From: CAG-177 sp003514385
GTDB taxonomy: Bacteria > Bacillota > Clostridia > Oscillospirales > Acutalibacteraceae
NCBI GenBank assembly: GCA_051920445.1
Contig: JBPPLN010000001.1
Span: 124,001-188,000, forward strand
Length of the DNA: 64,000 bases
Direction of reading: 5' to 3'
Shown here: in pieces, positions 42,501-50,789 of the stretch
Layout: each line of letters begins with the position of its first letter
Position numbering within the stretch: position 1 is the stretch's first letter
Notes under the pieces: generated by a model
The model's database searches: none
The model's input: only the letters and a program-made list of their open reading frames with translations
What the model was told of the DNA's origin: nothing
Program-made: the position numbers and the translations under genes

Positions 42501-43302
42501 ATTTTATAAATGAGAACATATGAATTATGTTCATATCCTCCTGCATATCAAGTCCGTGGCTTCCCGCGCCTCCATCTATCTCATGGCAGCCGTGATCGGG
42601 GCAGAAACCGAGCAGAGTTCTGTGTCCGCTCCATTTCGCTTTTATAGTGTCGTGTATCTCTGAAAATACGGCTATATTAGCTTTGAGTGCATCTATCGAC
42701 TCTTTACCCTCCGGCGCCCAGCGGTGCATCGTGCCGTCATAGTTGCCGTTATAGAGCGTGATGAAATCGTATTCATCTGAATCTATCAGCTCAAGTGCCT
42801 TTGAGTTGCACTCTTCAACGGACGGATATATGTAGTAATCAATGTTACGCTCAAGGAAGATTTTTGAAATACTGTCGCCCTCGGTCGAGACGATTGCGCA
42901 GCGTTTGCCTGCGTCGGCGAGGACATCAAAAGCCGTCGCTATTTTAAGAACCGGCTTTTCATATTTCATTATGCCGTGAATTTCCGGCATAACGCCCGAA
43001 TACATTGAAGCAAAGCAGACCGGCGTCACGCTCGGCATAACCGAGAGTACGGGTAGCTGAATCTGCGTTCTGAGTATCGCATCTTTGAACAATTCAGTAT
43101 ATTTCTGAAACAGCCACAGTGCAATAGCGTCGGGGTTATATATAAACACCCTGTCCGCTCCGTTTTCGCCGAAGTCGGCAAAGAGCTTGTCGAGCACTAT
43201 GTCGCACGGGGCATCCGCACCATCGGGAGCATCGACGCCCAAAGCGCGCGTAAACGTGGCGGCGAAACAGGTCAGCCTTATTGAATCATAGAGTTCACTC
43301 AT
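42499..43302 (-). CDS. Alkaline-phosphatase-superfamily (type I phosphodiesterase-like) protein
   Basis: A 267-residue cytoplasmic protein with a compact alkaline phosphatase-superfamily core. VMPSVTPVCFASMYSGVMP holds the likely Thr/Ser nucleophile. YDGTMHRW supplies Asp and His, and FCPDHGCHEIDGG with GSHG supplies the C-terminal metal ligands. The usual first motif DG is changed to NPDA. It is shorter than most nucleotide pyrophosphatases, so the substrate is open. I chose the ATG at 43302, ten bases after AAGGAG; the ATG at 43311 lies too near that site. It overlaps the end of the PfkB kinase gene and is cotranscribed with it. Confidence 0.75.
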   Translation of the reverse strand: MSELYDSIRLTCFAATFTRALGVDAPDGADAPCDIVLDKLFADFGENGADRVFIYNPDAIALWLFQKYTELFKDAILRTQIQLPVLSVMPSVTPVCFASMYSGVMPEIHGIMKYEKPVLKIATAFDVLADAGKRCAIVSTEGDSISKIFLERNIDYYIYPSVEECNSKALELIDSDEYDFITLYNGNYDGTMHRWAPEGKESIDALKANIAVFSEIHDTIKAKWSGHRTLLGFCPDHGCHEIDGGAGSHGLDMQEDMNIIHMFSFIK

Positions 43303-44266
43303 TGCTTTCATTCTCCTTGATTAGATTATTTATATCCGATATCTCCGGCATCGAGAGCAGCGCTCCTTTTTTACAGGTCACAAGGGATGCGGCGGCGTTT
43401 GCGAAAACAAGCATATTCTTGAGCTCAGCCTCTTCGATCTCTTTGCCGCCGTTATTCAAAAACCAGTCTATACAGCAGGCGCAGAAAGTATCGCCCGCTC
43501 CGGTTGTGTCTATAGTTTTCACATTAAGAAAAGTCTGGGCTTCGGCATAAATATTTTTGTAATATGCGCGGCTTCCGTTACGCCCCGCAGTCACAGTCAG
43601 TAATGCAACATTTGGGTAGCGCGTTTTGAACATCTCAACCGCTTTATCTGTATCATCGCAGCCGGTCAGAAACCTCAATTCGTCAGTCTCGATTTTTACA
43701 ATATCGCTCACCGAACAGCCGTAATCTATTTTTTGCTTTGCTCGGTTCATACTATCCCAAAGAGGAGGACGGAGATTTGGATCAAACGACAACAGCAAGT
43801 CCGAATCTTTCGCCGTCTCAATAGCTTTTACTGTTGCCTTTTCAACGCCGTCATGTGTCATTGAAAGCGTTCCGAAATGCAAAACGCGGCTCTGTTTTAT
43901 AATATCGGTATTGACTTCATCTTCGCGCAGCATCATATCCGCACCGGGAGCGCGGTAAAAAGAAAAGTTTCTGTCGCCGTATTCGTCCGTCTCAACAAAA
44001 GCGAGCGTTGTGCGGACATTCTCGTCGAACACGAGCCCGCCGATATCCGTGCCGCTGCTCTCGACAATATTTTTGAGCTTCTTGCCGAAGATATCGTCTC
44101 CGACCTTGCCGATAAACGCAGTGCTCCTGCCGAGCTTGTTGAGCATTGCCAGAACATTGCACGGCGCGCCGCCGGGATTCGCCTCAAAAATGGGCGAACC
44201 GATATCAGACATCCCCGACTGCGCCATATCGATGAGCAGTTCGCCTATTGCGGTGATATCAAACAT
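43295..44266 (-). CDS. PfkB-family carbohydrate kinase (fructokinase-like)
   Basis: A 323-residue ribokinase/PfkB-family enzyme. ANPGGAPCNVLAMLNKLG near the N-terminus and TIDTTGAGDTFCACC (catalytic Asp, anion hole GAGD) are the two family signatures, and RAPGADMML fits fructokinase-type lids. It phosphorylates a sugar, probably fructose, in the cytoplasm with ATP. It lies one base after the acyltransferase stop and overlaps the phosphodiesterase-like gene, forming a three-gene operon. Confidence 0.88.
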   Translation of the reverse strand: MFDITAIGELLIDMAQSGMSDIGSPIFEANPGGAPCNVLAMLNKLGRSTAFIGKVGDDIFGKKLKNIVESSGTDIGGLVFDENVRTTLAFVETDEYGDRNFSFYRAPGADMMLREDEVNTDIIKQSRVLHFGTLSMTHDGVEKATVKAIETAKDSDLLLSFDPNLRPPLWDSMNRAKQKIDYGCSVSDIVKIETDELRFLTGCDDTDKAVEMFKTRYPNVALLTVTAGRNGSRAYYKNIYAEAQTFLNVKTIDTTGAGDTFCACCIDWFLNNGGKEIEEAELKNMLVFANAAASLVTCKKGALLSMPEISDINNLIKENESNE

Positions 44267-44267
44267 T

Positions 44268-45287
44268 CTACACTGTCTTCTTTCGTGTTTTGTATTTGCT
44301 TATAATATCTCTGATACCCTTTATAGCCATTCCGAGCAGTGGAGCCACAATGAGCGTAATGATTAAAGCCAACTTTTGATTTTTATATCCAATATATTTA
44401 GATACGATTGATTGTAAGCGCTGATGCAGCAGATAAAGCTCAAGGCTGTACTTGCCAAAAAATTCAAACGGAGAAACAATAACTTTTTCAAGTTTAGGCA
44501 GTTTTTTGCCGAGTGCCGAAAGCACGAGAGAGACGAGCAAGCAAAACGACGGCATCATCAGCAATGCCGGATAACAGTTTAGCCCGCTTTGGACATAGCT
44601 TGGTTCTTTCACGCATTTGTTTATATAATAAGCGAGAAAAGTTCCAACTATAAATGCCACAATATTGAGTATCAGCGAGGTTTTGGTAACTTTTTTATTT
44701 TGTGCAACAAGACTTCCGGTATGTATACCAAGCAGAAAAACGGAAAGTCTTACAGCTGTTCCCCAAAGATAGATCAAATCAGTATAATACATTATGATAC
44801 AAAGCGGAACGGAAAGAGACATACATATTGCGGTATATATTATTTGCTTTTTGCCGCCAAGCTTTTTGTAAAAGAACAGGAATAGGGGAGTTATCAGGTA
44901 AAAGGCAAGCTGAGTCGGAATATACCAATCGAATCGTGTGTGCCGCGTCCAATATCCGATGCCCGATATATAATAGAAAAAATCAAGTGCGCTCGCCTTA
45001 TCAAGTCTTAGGAGGCAATATGAGACACAGGCAACTATAACATAGGCCGGCAAAATGCGGACAAGACGCGCTTTATAGAATCGGAGCACATTCGGGCGCT
45101 TCATCAGCGAAAAATATACGCCGAGTCCAGAGAGAAAAAGAAAAATGTCAACTCCGTAAAAACCGATTCTGTGAGTGAACCAGCCAATTTCTGTGGCGAA
45201 TTTCAGCGGTATGTGGAAATACATTACCCACAGTATGGCAAAGCCCATCAAAAAGCCGCGATATTTGCTAAGTGCTTTGTAAGTCAA
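44268..45287 (-). CDS. Acyltransferase 3-family membrane protein
   Basis: A 339-residue integral membrane acyltransferase with about ten membrane segments. RGFLMGFAILWVMYFHIP holds the usual N-terminal helix with its histidine, and RIGFYGVDIFLFLSGLGVYF the next helix. The family O-acetylates or succinylates surface polysaccharides and other extracellular sugars. I chose a TTG at 45287, eight bases after AAGGAG; the GTG at 45296 overlaps that site. It is the first gene of the operon with the PfkB kinase and phosphodiesterase-like genes. Confidence 0.85.
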   Translation of the reverse strand: MTYKALSKYRGFLMGFAILWVMYFHIPLKFATEIGWFTHRIGFYGVDIFLFLSGLGVYFSLMKRPNVLRFYKARLVRILPAYVIVACVSYCLLRLDKASALDFFYYISGIGYWTRHTRFDWYIPTQLAFYLITPLFLFFYKKLGGKKQIIYTAICMSLSVPLCIIMYYTDLIYLWGTAVRLSVFLLGIHTGSLVAQNKKVTKTSLILNIVAFIVGTFLAYYINKCVKEPSYVQSGLNCYPALLMMPSFCLLVSLVLSALGKKLPKLEKVIVSPFEFFGKYSLELYLLHQRLQSIVSKYIGYKNQKLALIITLIVAPLLGMAIKGIRDIISKYKTRKKTV

Positions 45288-45436
45288 ATTATCCACTCCT
45301 TGTATATTTTTTCAACATGGTAACATAAATCGACAATAATTTCAATATAAAATGAATTTAGTTTCGCTTTTCTCTTTTATTTTTTTGTTTAATGTGATAA
45401 AATTTTGTTGTTTAAAAAGACAAGAAGGAGTGCTGT

Positions 45437-47038
45437 ATGAAAACTGAAAAAATAAGAAAGTCGATACTCGGAGGTAGAACGTCGCTTGGTATCGAACTCG
45501 GTTCAACGAGAATCAAGGGTATACTTGTTGATGAAAACAACGAAGTCATCGCGTCGGGCGCTTATTCATGGGAAAATAAGCTCGAAAACGGCATCTGGAC
45601 ATATCATCTCAACGATGTTTGGACGGGTATGCGCGAATGTTACAGAACGCTTGCCGATGATGTAAAAGAAAAATATGATATTGAATTGACTTCTGTCGGC
45701 GCAATGGGCATTTCCGGCATGATGCACGGATATCTTGTGTTCGACAAAGAGGGCAGACAGTTAGCCGATTTCAGAACATGGCGAAACACCGTCACCGAGC
45801 GCTCGGCGGCTGAGCTTTCCGAGCTTTTCGGGTTCAATATTCCTCAGCGCTGGAGCATAGCTCACCTTGACCGCGCCATACTCAACGGCGAGGATCATAT
45901 CAAAAACATCGACTTTATGACAACGCTCGCGGGCTATGTACACTGGATGCTGACGGGAGAGAAGGCAATCGGTATCGGTGAAGCGTCCGGTATGTTCCCG
46001 ATAAACAGCGAAACTCACGATTTCGATGAAACGATGATAAAGAAGTTCGATTCGAGAGTCGCAGACAAAAATCTTCCTTGGAAGCTGCGCGGCATATTGC
46101 CGACAGTACACGGCGCCGGAGATTTTGCCGGCAAGCTTACGGAAGAGGGCGCAAAGCTCCTTGATCCGACAGGAAAGCTCAAACCCGGTATTCCGTTCTG
46201 CCCGCCGGAGGGCGACGCAGGCACCGGCATGGTGGCAACGAACAGCGTTGCTCAGAGAACGGGCAATGTATCTGCTGGAACATCGATATTTGCAATGATA
46301 GTCCTCGAGAAGCCGCTTTCAAAGGTGTATCCCGAGATAGATATGGTAACAACGCCGGACGGCAGTCCCGTTGCGATGGTGCACTGCAACAACTGCACGA
46401 CCGATCTCGATTCGTGGATAGGTCTGCTCAAAGAGACCGTTGAGCTGATGAGCGGGAGCGTCGATGTGCCAAAGCTCTATGACACATTCTATAACAAAGC
46501 CCTCGAGGGCGCTACGGACTGCGGCGGACTGCTCTCCTATAACTACTATTCCGGCGAGCACACAACAGGATTTGAAGCCGGCAGACCGCTTTTCACAAAA
46601 CTTCCGGACAGCAAGATGAATCTTGCTAACTTCGCACGAGCAATACTTTTCTCGTCCATGGCGACTTTAAAATTCGGCATGAACATACTGACCGAAAAAG
46701 AGTTTGTCCGCGTTGACAGACTTCTTGGCCACGGCGGACTGTTCAAAACTCCCGGAGTCGGTCAGAAGCTTATGGCTGCCGTGCTCGAAACTCCCGTTGC
46801 CGTTATGTCAACGGCAGGTGAGGGCGGCGCGTGGGGAATCGCTCTGCTTGCATCATATATGAAGAACCGTGCGGACGGCGAATCGCTTGACAGTTTCCTC
46901 GATTCAAAAGTATTCGGCGATATGCTCGGAGACAGCGTAGCTCCCGACGCTGAAGACGCCGAAGGATTCAAAAAATATATGGAGCGTTACAGAGCAGGTC
47001 TCGCTATAGAACGCGCGGCAGTTGACAATCTGAACTGA
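45437..47038 (+). CDS. FGGY-family carbohydrate kinase
   Basis: A 533-residue sugar kinase. The N-terminal phosphate motif is LGIELGSTRIKGILVDE, AMGISGMMHGYLVFD precedes the catalytic region, and FCPPEGDAGTGMVATNSVAQ with GNVSAGTSIFAMI form the FGGY ATPase core. LLGHGGLFKTPGVGQKLM is close to the FGGY signature 2. Xylulokinase and fuculokinase are the nearest types by general layout, but the substrate is unresolved. The ATG follows AAGGAG. Single gene with a strong terminator. Confidence 0.88.
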   Translation: MKTEKIRKSILGGRTSLGIELGSTRIKGILVDENNEVIASGAYSWENKLENGIWTYHLNDVWTGMRECYRTLADDVKEKYDIELTSVGAMGISGMMHGYLVFDKEGRQLADFRTWRNTVTERSAAELSELFGFNIPQRWSIAHLDRAILNGEDHIKNIDFMTTLAGYVHWMLTGEKAIGIGEASGMFPINSETHDFDETMIKKFDSRVADKNLPWKLRGILPTVHGAGDFAGKLTEEGAKLLDPTGKLKPGIPFCPPEGDAGTGMVATNSVAQRTGNVSAGTSIFAMIVLEKPLSKVYPEIDMVTTPDGSPVAMVHCNNCTTDLDSWIGLLKETVELMSGSVDVPKLYDTFYNKALEGATDCGGLLSYNYYSGEHTTGFEAGRPLFTKLPDSKMNLANFARAILFSSMATLKFGMNILTEKEFVRVDRLLGHGGLFKTPGVGQKLMAAVLETPVAVMSTAGEGGAWGIALLASYMKNRADGESLDSFLDSKVFGDMLGDSVAPDAEDAEGFKKYMERYRAGLAIERAAVDNLN

Positions 47039-47048
47039 ATATTTTTTC

Positions 47049-47083
47049 AGCCCTGTGCTTTCAAAAGTGCAGGGCTTTTTTAT
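47049..47083 (+). terminator. Terminator of the FGGY kinase gene
   Basis: A 12-base-pair stem (AGCCCTGTGCTT and AAGTGCAGGGCT, with two G-U pairs) and a four-base loop run into five T and a further T-rich stretch. Confidence 0.87.
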
Positions 47084-47098
47084 TTTTTCGCCCTTTGA

Positions 47099-47132
47099 TT
47101 TGACAAAAAAGACCTCGGCGGCGGCTTATAAT
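47099..47132 (+). promoter_or_regulatory. spoIIG-type promoter with long spacer and 0A box
   Basis: TTGACA (47100-47105) and TATAAT (47127-47132) are separated by 21 bases. TTTGACAAA (47099-47107) is the reverse of a perfect Spo0A box (TTTGTCRAA) and overlaps the -35. The B. subtilis spoIIG promoter is likewise a sigma-A promoter with an over-long (22-base) spacer activated by phosphorylated Spo0A. Confidence 0.75.
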
Positions 47133-47160
47133 TGAGTCATACCGTTTCGGGAGGTGCGCG

Positions 47161-48168
47161 ATGAGCAATGTTATATATGTCGATATACTGCTGATGATAA
47201 ATCTGCTCGTCAACTTTCTGATGCTGTCGGCGGCGGGTCTTTTGGTGAAAACCCCGACGCGCAGTTGGCGCATTTTGCTCTCCGCCGCAATAGGGGCGGC
47301 TTATTCGCTGATAATATTTCTGCCCGATATGAATCTGTTCTTTTCGATAGCTCTTCGCGTTATCTGTTTTGCAGCGATGCTTTTTACTGCGTTCTCTATA
47401 CGCTCGGTTAAAGAATTTCTCAGAGCGGGCGGCGGCTTTCTGATGGCAAACTTCGCCTTTGCGGGAATCACGCTCGCCATATGGCTGATATTCAAGCCTG
47501 ACGGACTTACATACAAAAACGGTGCGGTGTATTTTGATATCAGCGCAGTGACACTGTTATTGACCTCCGCCGCCTGCTATGTTGTTATACGGCTCATATC
47601 TTATTTTATGCGCCGCAATGCGCCCGACAGCCACACGGTAACAGTCAGAATAGATTATCGCGGAAAAGAAGCCGAATGCGCCGCTCTCATAGATACGGGT
47701 AGCTCGCTGAAAGAGCCGTTTTCTTCATATCCCGCGATAGTGTTTGAATACGGCGCGATAGCCTCTGTTCTGCCGGATGAAATAAAAGAACTCGTGCGCA
47801 GGGAGATAAAAGAAGACGAGGCATATGCATGCCGCGGTGTCAGGTTTATAAGCTTCAGGTCGGTCGGCGGGAGCGGGCTTCTTCCGGCAATAAAAATTGA
47901 TAAAGTAACAGTAAAAAGTGCCAAGGGTATTTTTGTATGCAGCGAGACTTATGCCGCGATATACAATGGCTCACTGTCCGGCGGCGAGTATTCGGCACTC
48001 ATAGGAAACAATTTCTTTGACAGAGCGGAAAGGGGAGGCTCAAAAAATGAAAAAGCTGAAAGCGGTAATACAAAAACTGATAAACCGTTTTCTCAACCGC
48101 AGAGACCGGGGCGAGGTACACTACATAAACGGCTACGAGATACTGCCCGCCCCGTTGAAAAAAGATGA
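47161..48168 (+). CDS. spoIIGA: Sigma-E processing peptidase SpoIIGA
   Basis: A 335-residue membrane protease. The first 150 residues form five or so membrane segments beginning VIYVDILLMINLLVNFLML. The cytoplasmic part carries the aspartic-protease motif AALIDTGSSLKEPF (about residues 174-187). GNNFF lies near the end of the recognisable domain. SpoIIGA removes the pro-sequence of sigma-E at the sporulation septum, triggered from the forespore. The frame continues 122 bases into sigE, adding a basic tail of about 40 residues that the family does not usually have. The ATG follows GGGAGG. Confidence 0.92.
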   Translation: MSNVIYVDILLMINLLVNFLMLSAAGLLVKTPTRSWRILLSAAIGAAYSLIIFLPDMNLFFSIALRVICFAAMLFTAFSIRSVKEFLRAGGGFLMANFAFAGITLAIWLIFKPDGLTYKNGAVYFDISAVTLLLTSAACYVVIRLISYFMRRNAPDSHTVTVRIDYRGKEAECAALIDTGSSLKEPFSSYPAIVFEYGAIASVLPDEIKELVRREIKEDEAYACRGVRFISFRSVGGSGLLPAIKIDKVTVKSAKGIFVCSETYAAIYNGSLSGGEYSALIGNNFFDRAERGGSKNEKAESGNTKTDKPFSQPQRPGRGTLHKRLRDTARPVEKR

Positions 48169-48757
48169 GGAGCGTGAGATATTCGAGCGAATCGAAGCGG
48201 GCGACGAATCCGCGCGCGAGCCGCTCATAGTACACAATCTCAGGCTCGTGGTCTATATAGCGAGGAAGTTTGAAAACTCCGGAGTAGGAATAGAAGATCT
48301 GATATCAATAGGCACTATCGGACTGATAAAGGCGGTCAACACATTCAGACCGTCAAAGAACATAAAGCTCGCGACATATGCCTCGCGGTGCATCGAAAAC
48401 GAGATACTCATGTTCCTGCGAAAGACAAATAATATAAGAAACGAGATTTCGCTCGATGAGCCGCTGAACGTGGATTGGGACGGGAACGAACTGCTTCTGT
48501 CCGATATTCTCGGCAGCGAGCCGGATACGGTAAATCGCGGCATAGAGGCGGAGGACGAAAAAAGTCTGCTTTTGCGTACCGTTGATGCCCTTGCCGACCG
48601 CGACAAGCTTATAATGCGGATGCGGTTCGGACTCGGCGGCGGAAAGGAATATACGCAAAAGGAAGTTGCAGATATGCTAGGCATATCGCAGAGCTACATA
48701 TCAAGGCTTGAAAAAAGGATTATAGAACGCCTGAAAAGAGAAATGAATGTCGTGTGA
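48047..48757 (+). CDS. sigE: RNA polymerase sporulation sigma factor E (pro-sigma-E)
   Basis: A 236-residue sigma-70 family factor. The N-terminal amphipathic pro-sequence (MKKLKAVIQKLINRFLNRR) is followed by YINGYEILPAPL, then region 2 (RNLRLVVYIARKFE-like: HNLRLVVYIARKFENSGVGI) and region 4 (MLGISQSYISRLEKRIIERL). These match Bacillus sigma-E almost motif for motif. It drives mother-cell genes early in sporulation once SpoIIGA cleaves it. The ATG at 48047 follows GGGGAGG and lies inside the 3' end of spoIIGA. The usual neighbour sigG is missing; a YmxH-type gene comes next. Confidence 0.96.
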   Translation: MKKLKAVIQKLINRFLNRRDRGEVHYINGYEILPAPLKKDEEREIFERIEAGDESAREPLIVHNLRLVVYIARKFENSGVGIEDLISIGTIGLIKAVNTFRPSKNIKLATYASRCIENEILMFLRKTNNIRNEISLDEPLNVDWDGNELLLSDILGSEPDTVNRGIEAEDEKSLLLRTVDALADRDKLIMRMRFGLGGGKEYTQKEVADMLGISQSYISRLEKRIIERLKREMNVV

Positions 48758-48764
48758 TTCGACG

Positions 48765-48805
48765 CACCCTCAGCGGCATATAATGCCGTTGGGGGTGATT
48801 TTTTT
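48765..48805 (+). terminator. Terminator-like hairpin that contains the next gene's ribosome-binding site
   Basis: A 15-base-pair stem (CACCCTCAGCGGCAT and ATGCCGTTGGGGGTG, with G-U pairs) has a three-base loop and is followed by A and seven T. The 3' arm holds GGGGGTGA, the Shine-Dalgarno site of the YmxH-type gene, and the TTG start codon uses the last two T of the run. Confidence 0.78.
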
Positions 48806-49103
48806 GAACTGCTGTGTGACGGATCTGAGAAACAAACAGGTTATAAATCAAAGGGACGGGAATATACTCGGCCCCGTGTCGGATATTGAAGTTGACACTT
48901 GCTCGGGAAAAGTAGTTGCAATTATCGTATTCGGCAGACCGAAGTGTATGGGGCTGCTCGGACGGTGCGACGATATAAGAATATGTTGGGAAGACATAAA
49001 AGTTATAGGCGAGGATGCCGTGCTCGTGTGCTACAATCAGCAGGCGTGCTGCGCGCCGCCGAGAAAGAGCGGTAGATTTTGCGACATATTCAATTCTTTT
49101 TGA
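48804..49103 (+). CDS. YlmC/YmxH-type PRC-barrel sporulation protein
   Basis: A 99-residue protein with the YlmC/YmxH pattern: VTDLRNKQVINQRDGNILG, SDIEVDTCSGKVVAIIVFG and IRICWEDIKVIGEDAVLV, a PRC-barrel-like beta fold. A cysteine-rich patch (CYNQQACCAPP) near the end is not typical. Family members are expressed in sporulating Bacillota; the function is unclear. I chose the TTG at 48804, which follows the perfect GGGGGTGA site. An ATG at 48747 overlaps sigE and would put the terminator-like hairpin inside the gene. Position after sigE matches the usual synteny with sigG skipped. Confidence 0.82.
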   Translation: MNCCVTDLRNKQVINQRDGNILGPVSDIEVDTCSGKVVAIIVFGRPKCMGLLGRCDDIRICWEDIKVIGEDAVLVCYNQQACCAPPRKSGRFCDIFNSF

Positions 49104-49109
49104 AATAAC

Positions 49110-49138
49110 TTGACAAATACTGCTTTTTATTGTATTAT
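49110..49138 (+). promoter_or_regulatory. Promoter of the sodium:solute symporter gene
   Basis: TTGACA (49110-49115) and TATTAT (49133-49138) are spaced by 17 bases, seven bases after the YmxH-type stop codon. Confidence 0.8.
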
Positions 49139-49203
49139 ATTGCTGCACTTTATTGGATAAAAGCTTTAAAGCGCAAAACAAAGAAAAAGCAGAGGAAGAA
49201 AAA

Positions 49204-50724
49204 ATGGAGAACACCACCGTCTGGATAACTATCGCGGTATATGTTGCGGTTATGATAATAATCGGCATTGTATCGGGACGAGAATCAAAGAGCATAGCCG
49301 ATTTGACGGTCGGCGGACGAAACGCCGGAGCGTGGCTTTCGGCGCTTTCTTACGGTACAGCATATTTTTCGGCAGTTATGTTTGTCGGCTACGCCGGCGG
49401 CACGGGACTCAACTACGGCCTTTGGGGTATCGCCGCAGGAATAGGCAACGCCGTGTTCGGCTCGTGGCTCGCGTGGCGTGTGCTCGCCAGAAGAACACGC
49501 GATGTTTCAGACAGGCTCAAAATAAAAACTATGCCTCAGTTCTTTGAATTGAGATACAACAGCCGCGCCATGAAAATATTTGCCTGCATGGTTATATTTA
49601 TTTTCATGATCCCGTATTCGGCGTCGGTCTATAAAGGTCTCGCGTCGGTTGCCGATGTTCTGCTCGGAATAGACGACAAAATATGCATGATAATTATTGC
49701 AGCTCTCGCCGCAGTGCTTCTTCTGCTCGGCGGATATCTTGTTCAGGCTCGCGCGGACTTTGTTCAGGGAATTGTCATGATGTTCGGCATAACGCTTCTC
49801 ATAATTTTTGTCATCCGCTGCGACAGAGTCGGCGGTATAGAGGGTCTCAGAGAATACGCCAACTCGGCAGAGGGACTTCCGAAACTCGGACTCAAATCCG
49901 CAACTTCGCTCATCGCAACGGTGCTTATGACCAGCTTCGGCACATGGGGACTGCCGCAGATGATACAGAAATATTTTGGCATAAAGGACGACAAGCAGGC
50001 GAAGCGCGGCATTATAATATCCACATTTTTCGCTCTTCTTGTCGCGGGCGGCGGATATTTCATAGGCTCGCTCTGCCACAGATTCTTCACTGCCGACGAG
50101 ATAGCATCATTCAAAAAGCCGGTGCAGGACTATGTTGTTCCGAATATGCTCAAGGTCGCGAATCTTCCGAATATACTGCTCGGAATTGTCCTTGTCCTGC
50201 TCATAGCAGCGTCGGTTTCGACTCTTTGCTCCATAACGCTTACGGCAAGCTCGACATTCTCCATGGACTTTGTTAAGAGTGTGCTCAAGCCCGGAATGAA
50301 AGAAAAGAAAGTAACTGTTCTCACAAAAGTTCTCTGCGTTGTGTTTATTCTCTGCTCCTATGTTGTCGCAAATACAGATACGCCCATTCTCGATATGATG
50401 AGCTACTCCTGGGGTATAATTTCCGGCTCGTTCCTTGCGCCTTATGTCGTTGCGCTGTTCTGGAAGCGCATGAACAAACACGGCGCCTGGGCTGCGATGA
50501 TAGGAGGCTTCCCGGTTGCAATAGTTCCCGCGATATGCAAGTTGCTTGTTGAATTTGGACTCAACAACAGTACAGCATCAACGCTTGCGGGATTCGGACC
50601 GCTTTTTGCCTGCATAGCGATGCTCCTTTCGCTCGCGCTCTGCTTCATTGTCAGCGCAATAACGGCGAAAGATGACAAGAATGTTACTGAATTATTTTAT
50701 AACGGTATTGTCGAAAAAGAGTAA
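49204..50724 (+). CDS. Sodium:solute symporter (SSS family)
   Basis: A 506-residue transporter with about 13 membrane segments. SSS-family features are DLTVGGRNAGAWLSALSYGTAYFSA-type N-terminal helices (in two parts: DLTVGGRNAG and YGTAYFSAVMFVG). RVLARRTRDVSDRLKIKTMP and a GTWGLPQMIQKYFGIKD motif are also present. It imports an amino acid, carboxylate or sugar with sodium. I chose the ATG at 49204 after GAGGAAG. It lies just upstream of the paaK-ior operon and may supply its acid substrate, though that is only position-based. Confidence 0.9.
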   Translation: MENTTVWITIAVYVAVMIIIGIVSGRESKSIADLTVGGRNAGAWLSALSYGTAYFSAVMFVGYAGGTGLNYGLWGIAAGIGNAVFGSWLAWRVLARRTRDVSDRLKIKTMPQFFELRYNSRAMKIFACMVIFIFMIPYSASVYKGLASVADVLLGIDDKICMIIIAALAAVLLLLGGYLVQARADFVQGIVMMFGITLLIIFVIRCDRVGGIEGLREYANSAEGLPKLGLKSATSLIATVLMTSFGTWGLPQMIQKYFGIKDDKQAKRGIIISTFFALLVAGGGYFIGSLCHRFFTADEIASFKKPVQDYVVPNMLKVANLPNILLGIVLVLLIAASVSTLCSITLTASSTFSMDFVKSVLKPGMKEKKVTVLTKVLCVVFILCSYVVANTDTPILDMMSYSWGIISGSFLAPYVVALFWKRMNKHGAWAAMIGGFPVAIVPAICKLLVEFGLNNSTASTLAGFGPLFACIAMLLSLALCFIVSAITAKDDKNVTELFYNGIVEKE

Positions 50725-50736
50725 CAGTGGTATAAT
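50708..50736 (+). promoter_or_regulatory. Promoter of the paaK-iorAB operon
   Basis: TTGTCG (50708-50713) and TATAAT (50731-50736) are spaced by 17 bases. The -35 box lies inside the end of the symporter gene. No T-box or other leader element is visible before the first gene. Confidence 0.68.
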
Positions 50737-50789
50737 TTATAGGTAATTTCCGAATACCCTGTAGAAGTATAAAAAAGGGAGACTTCAAG

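Noticed and set aside
48747..48803. Longer start (ATG 48747) for the YmxH-type gene
   Set aside because: It overlaps the end of sigE and reads through the hairpin; the family's N-terminus begins near the TTG, which has a strong Shine-Dalgarno.
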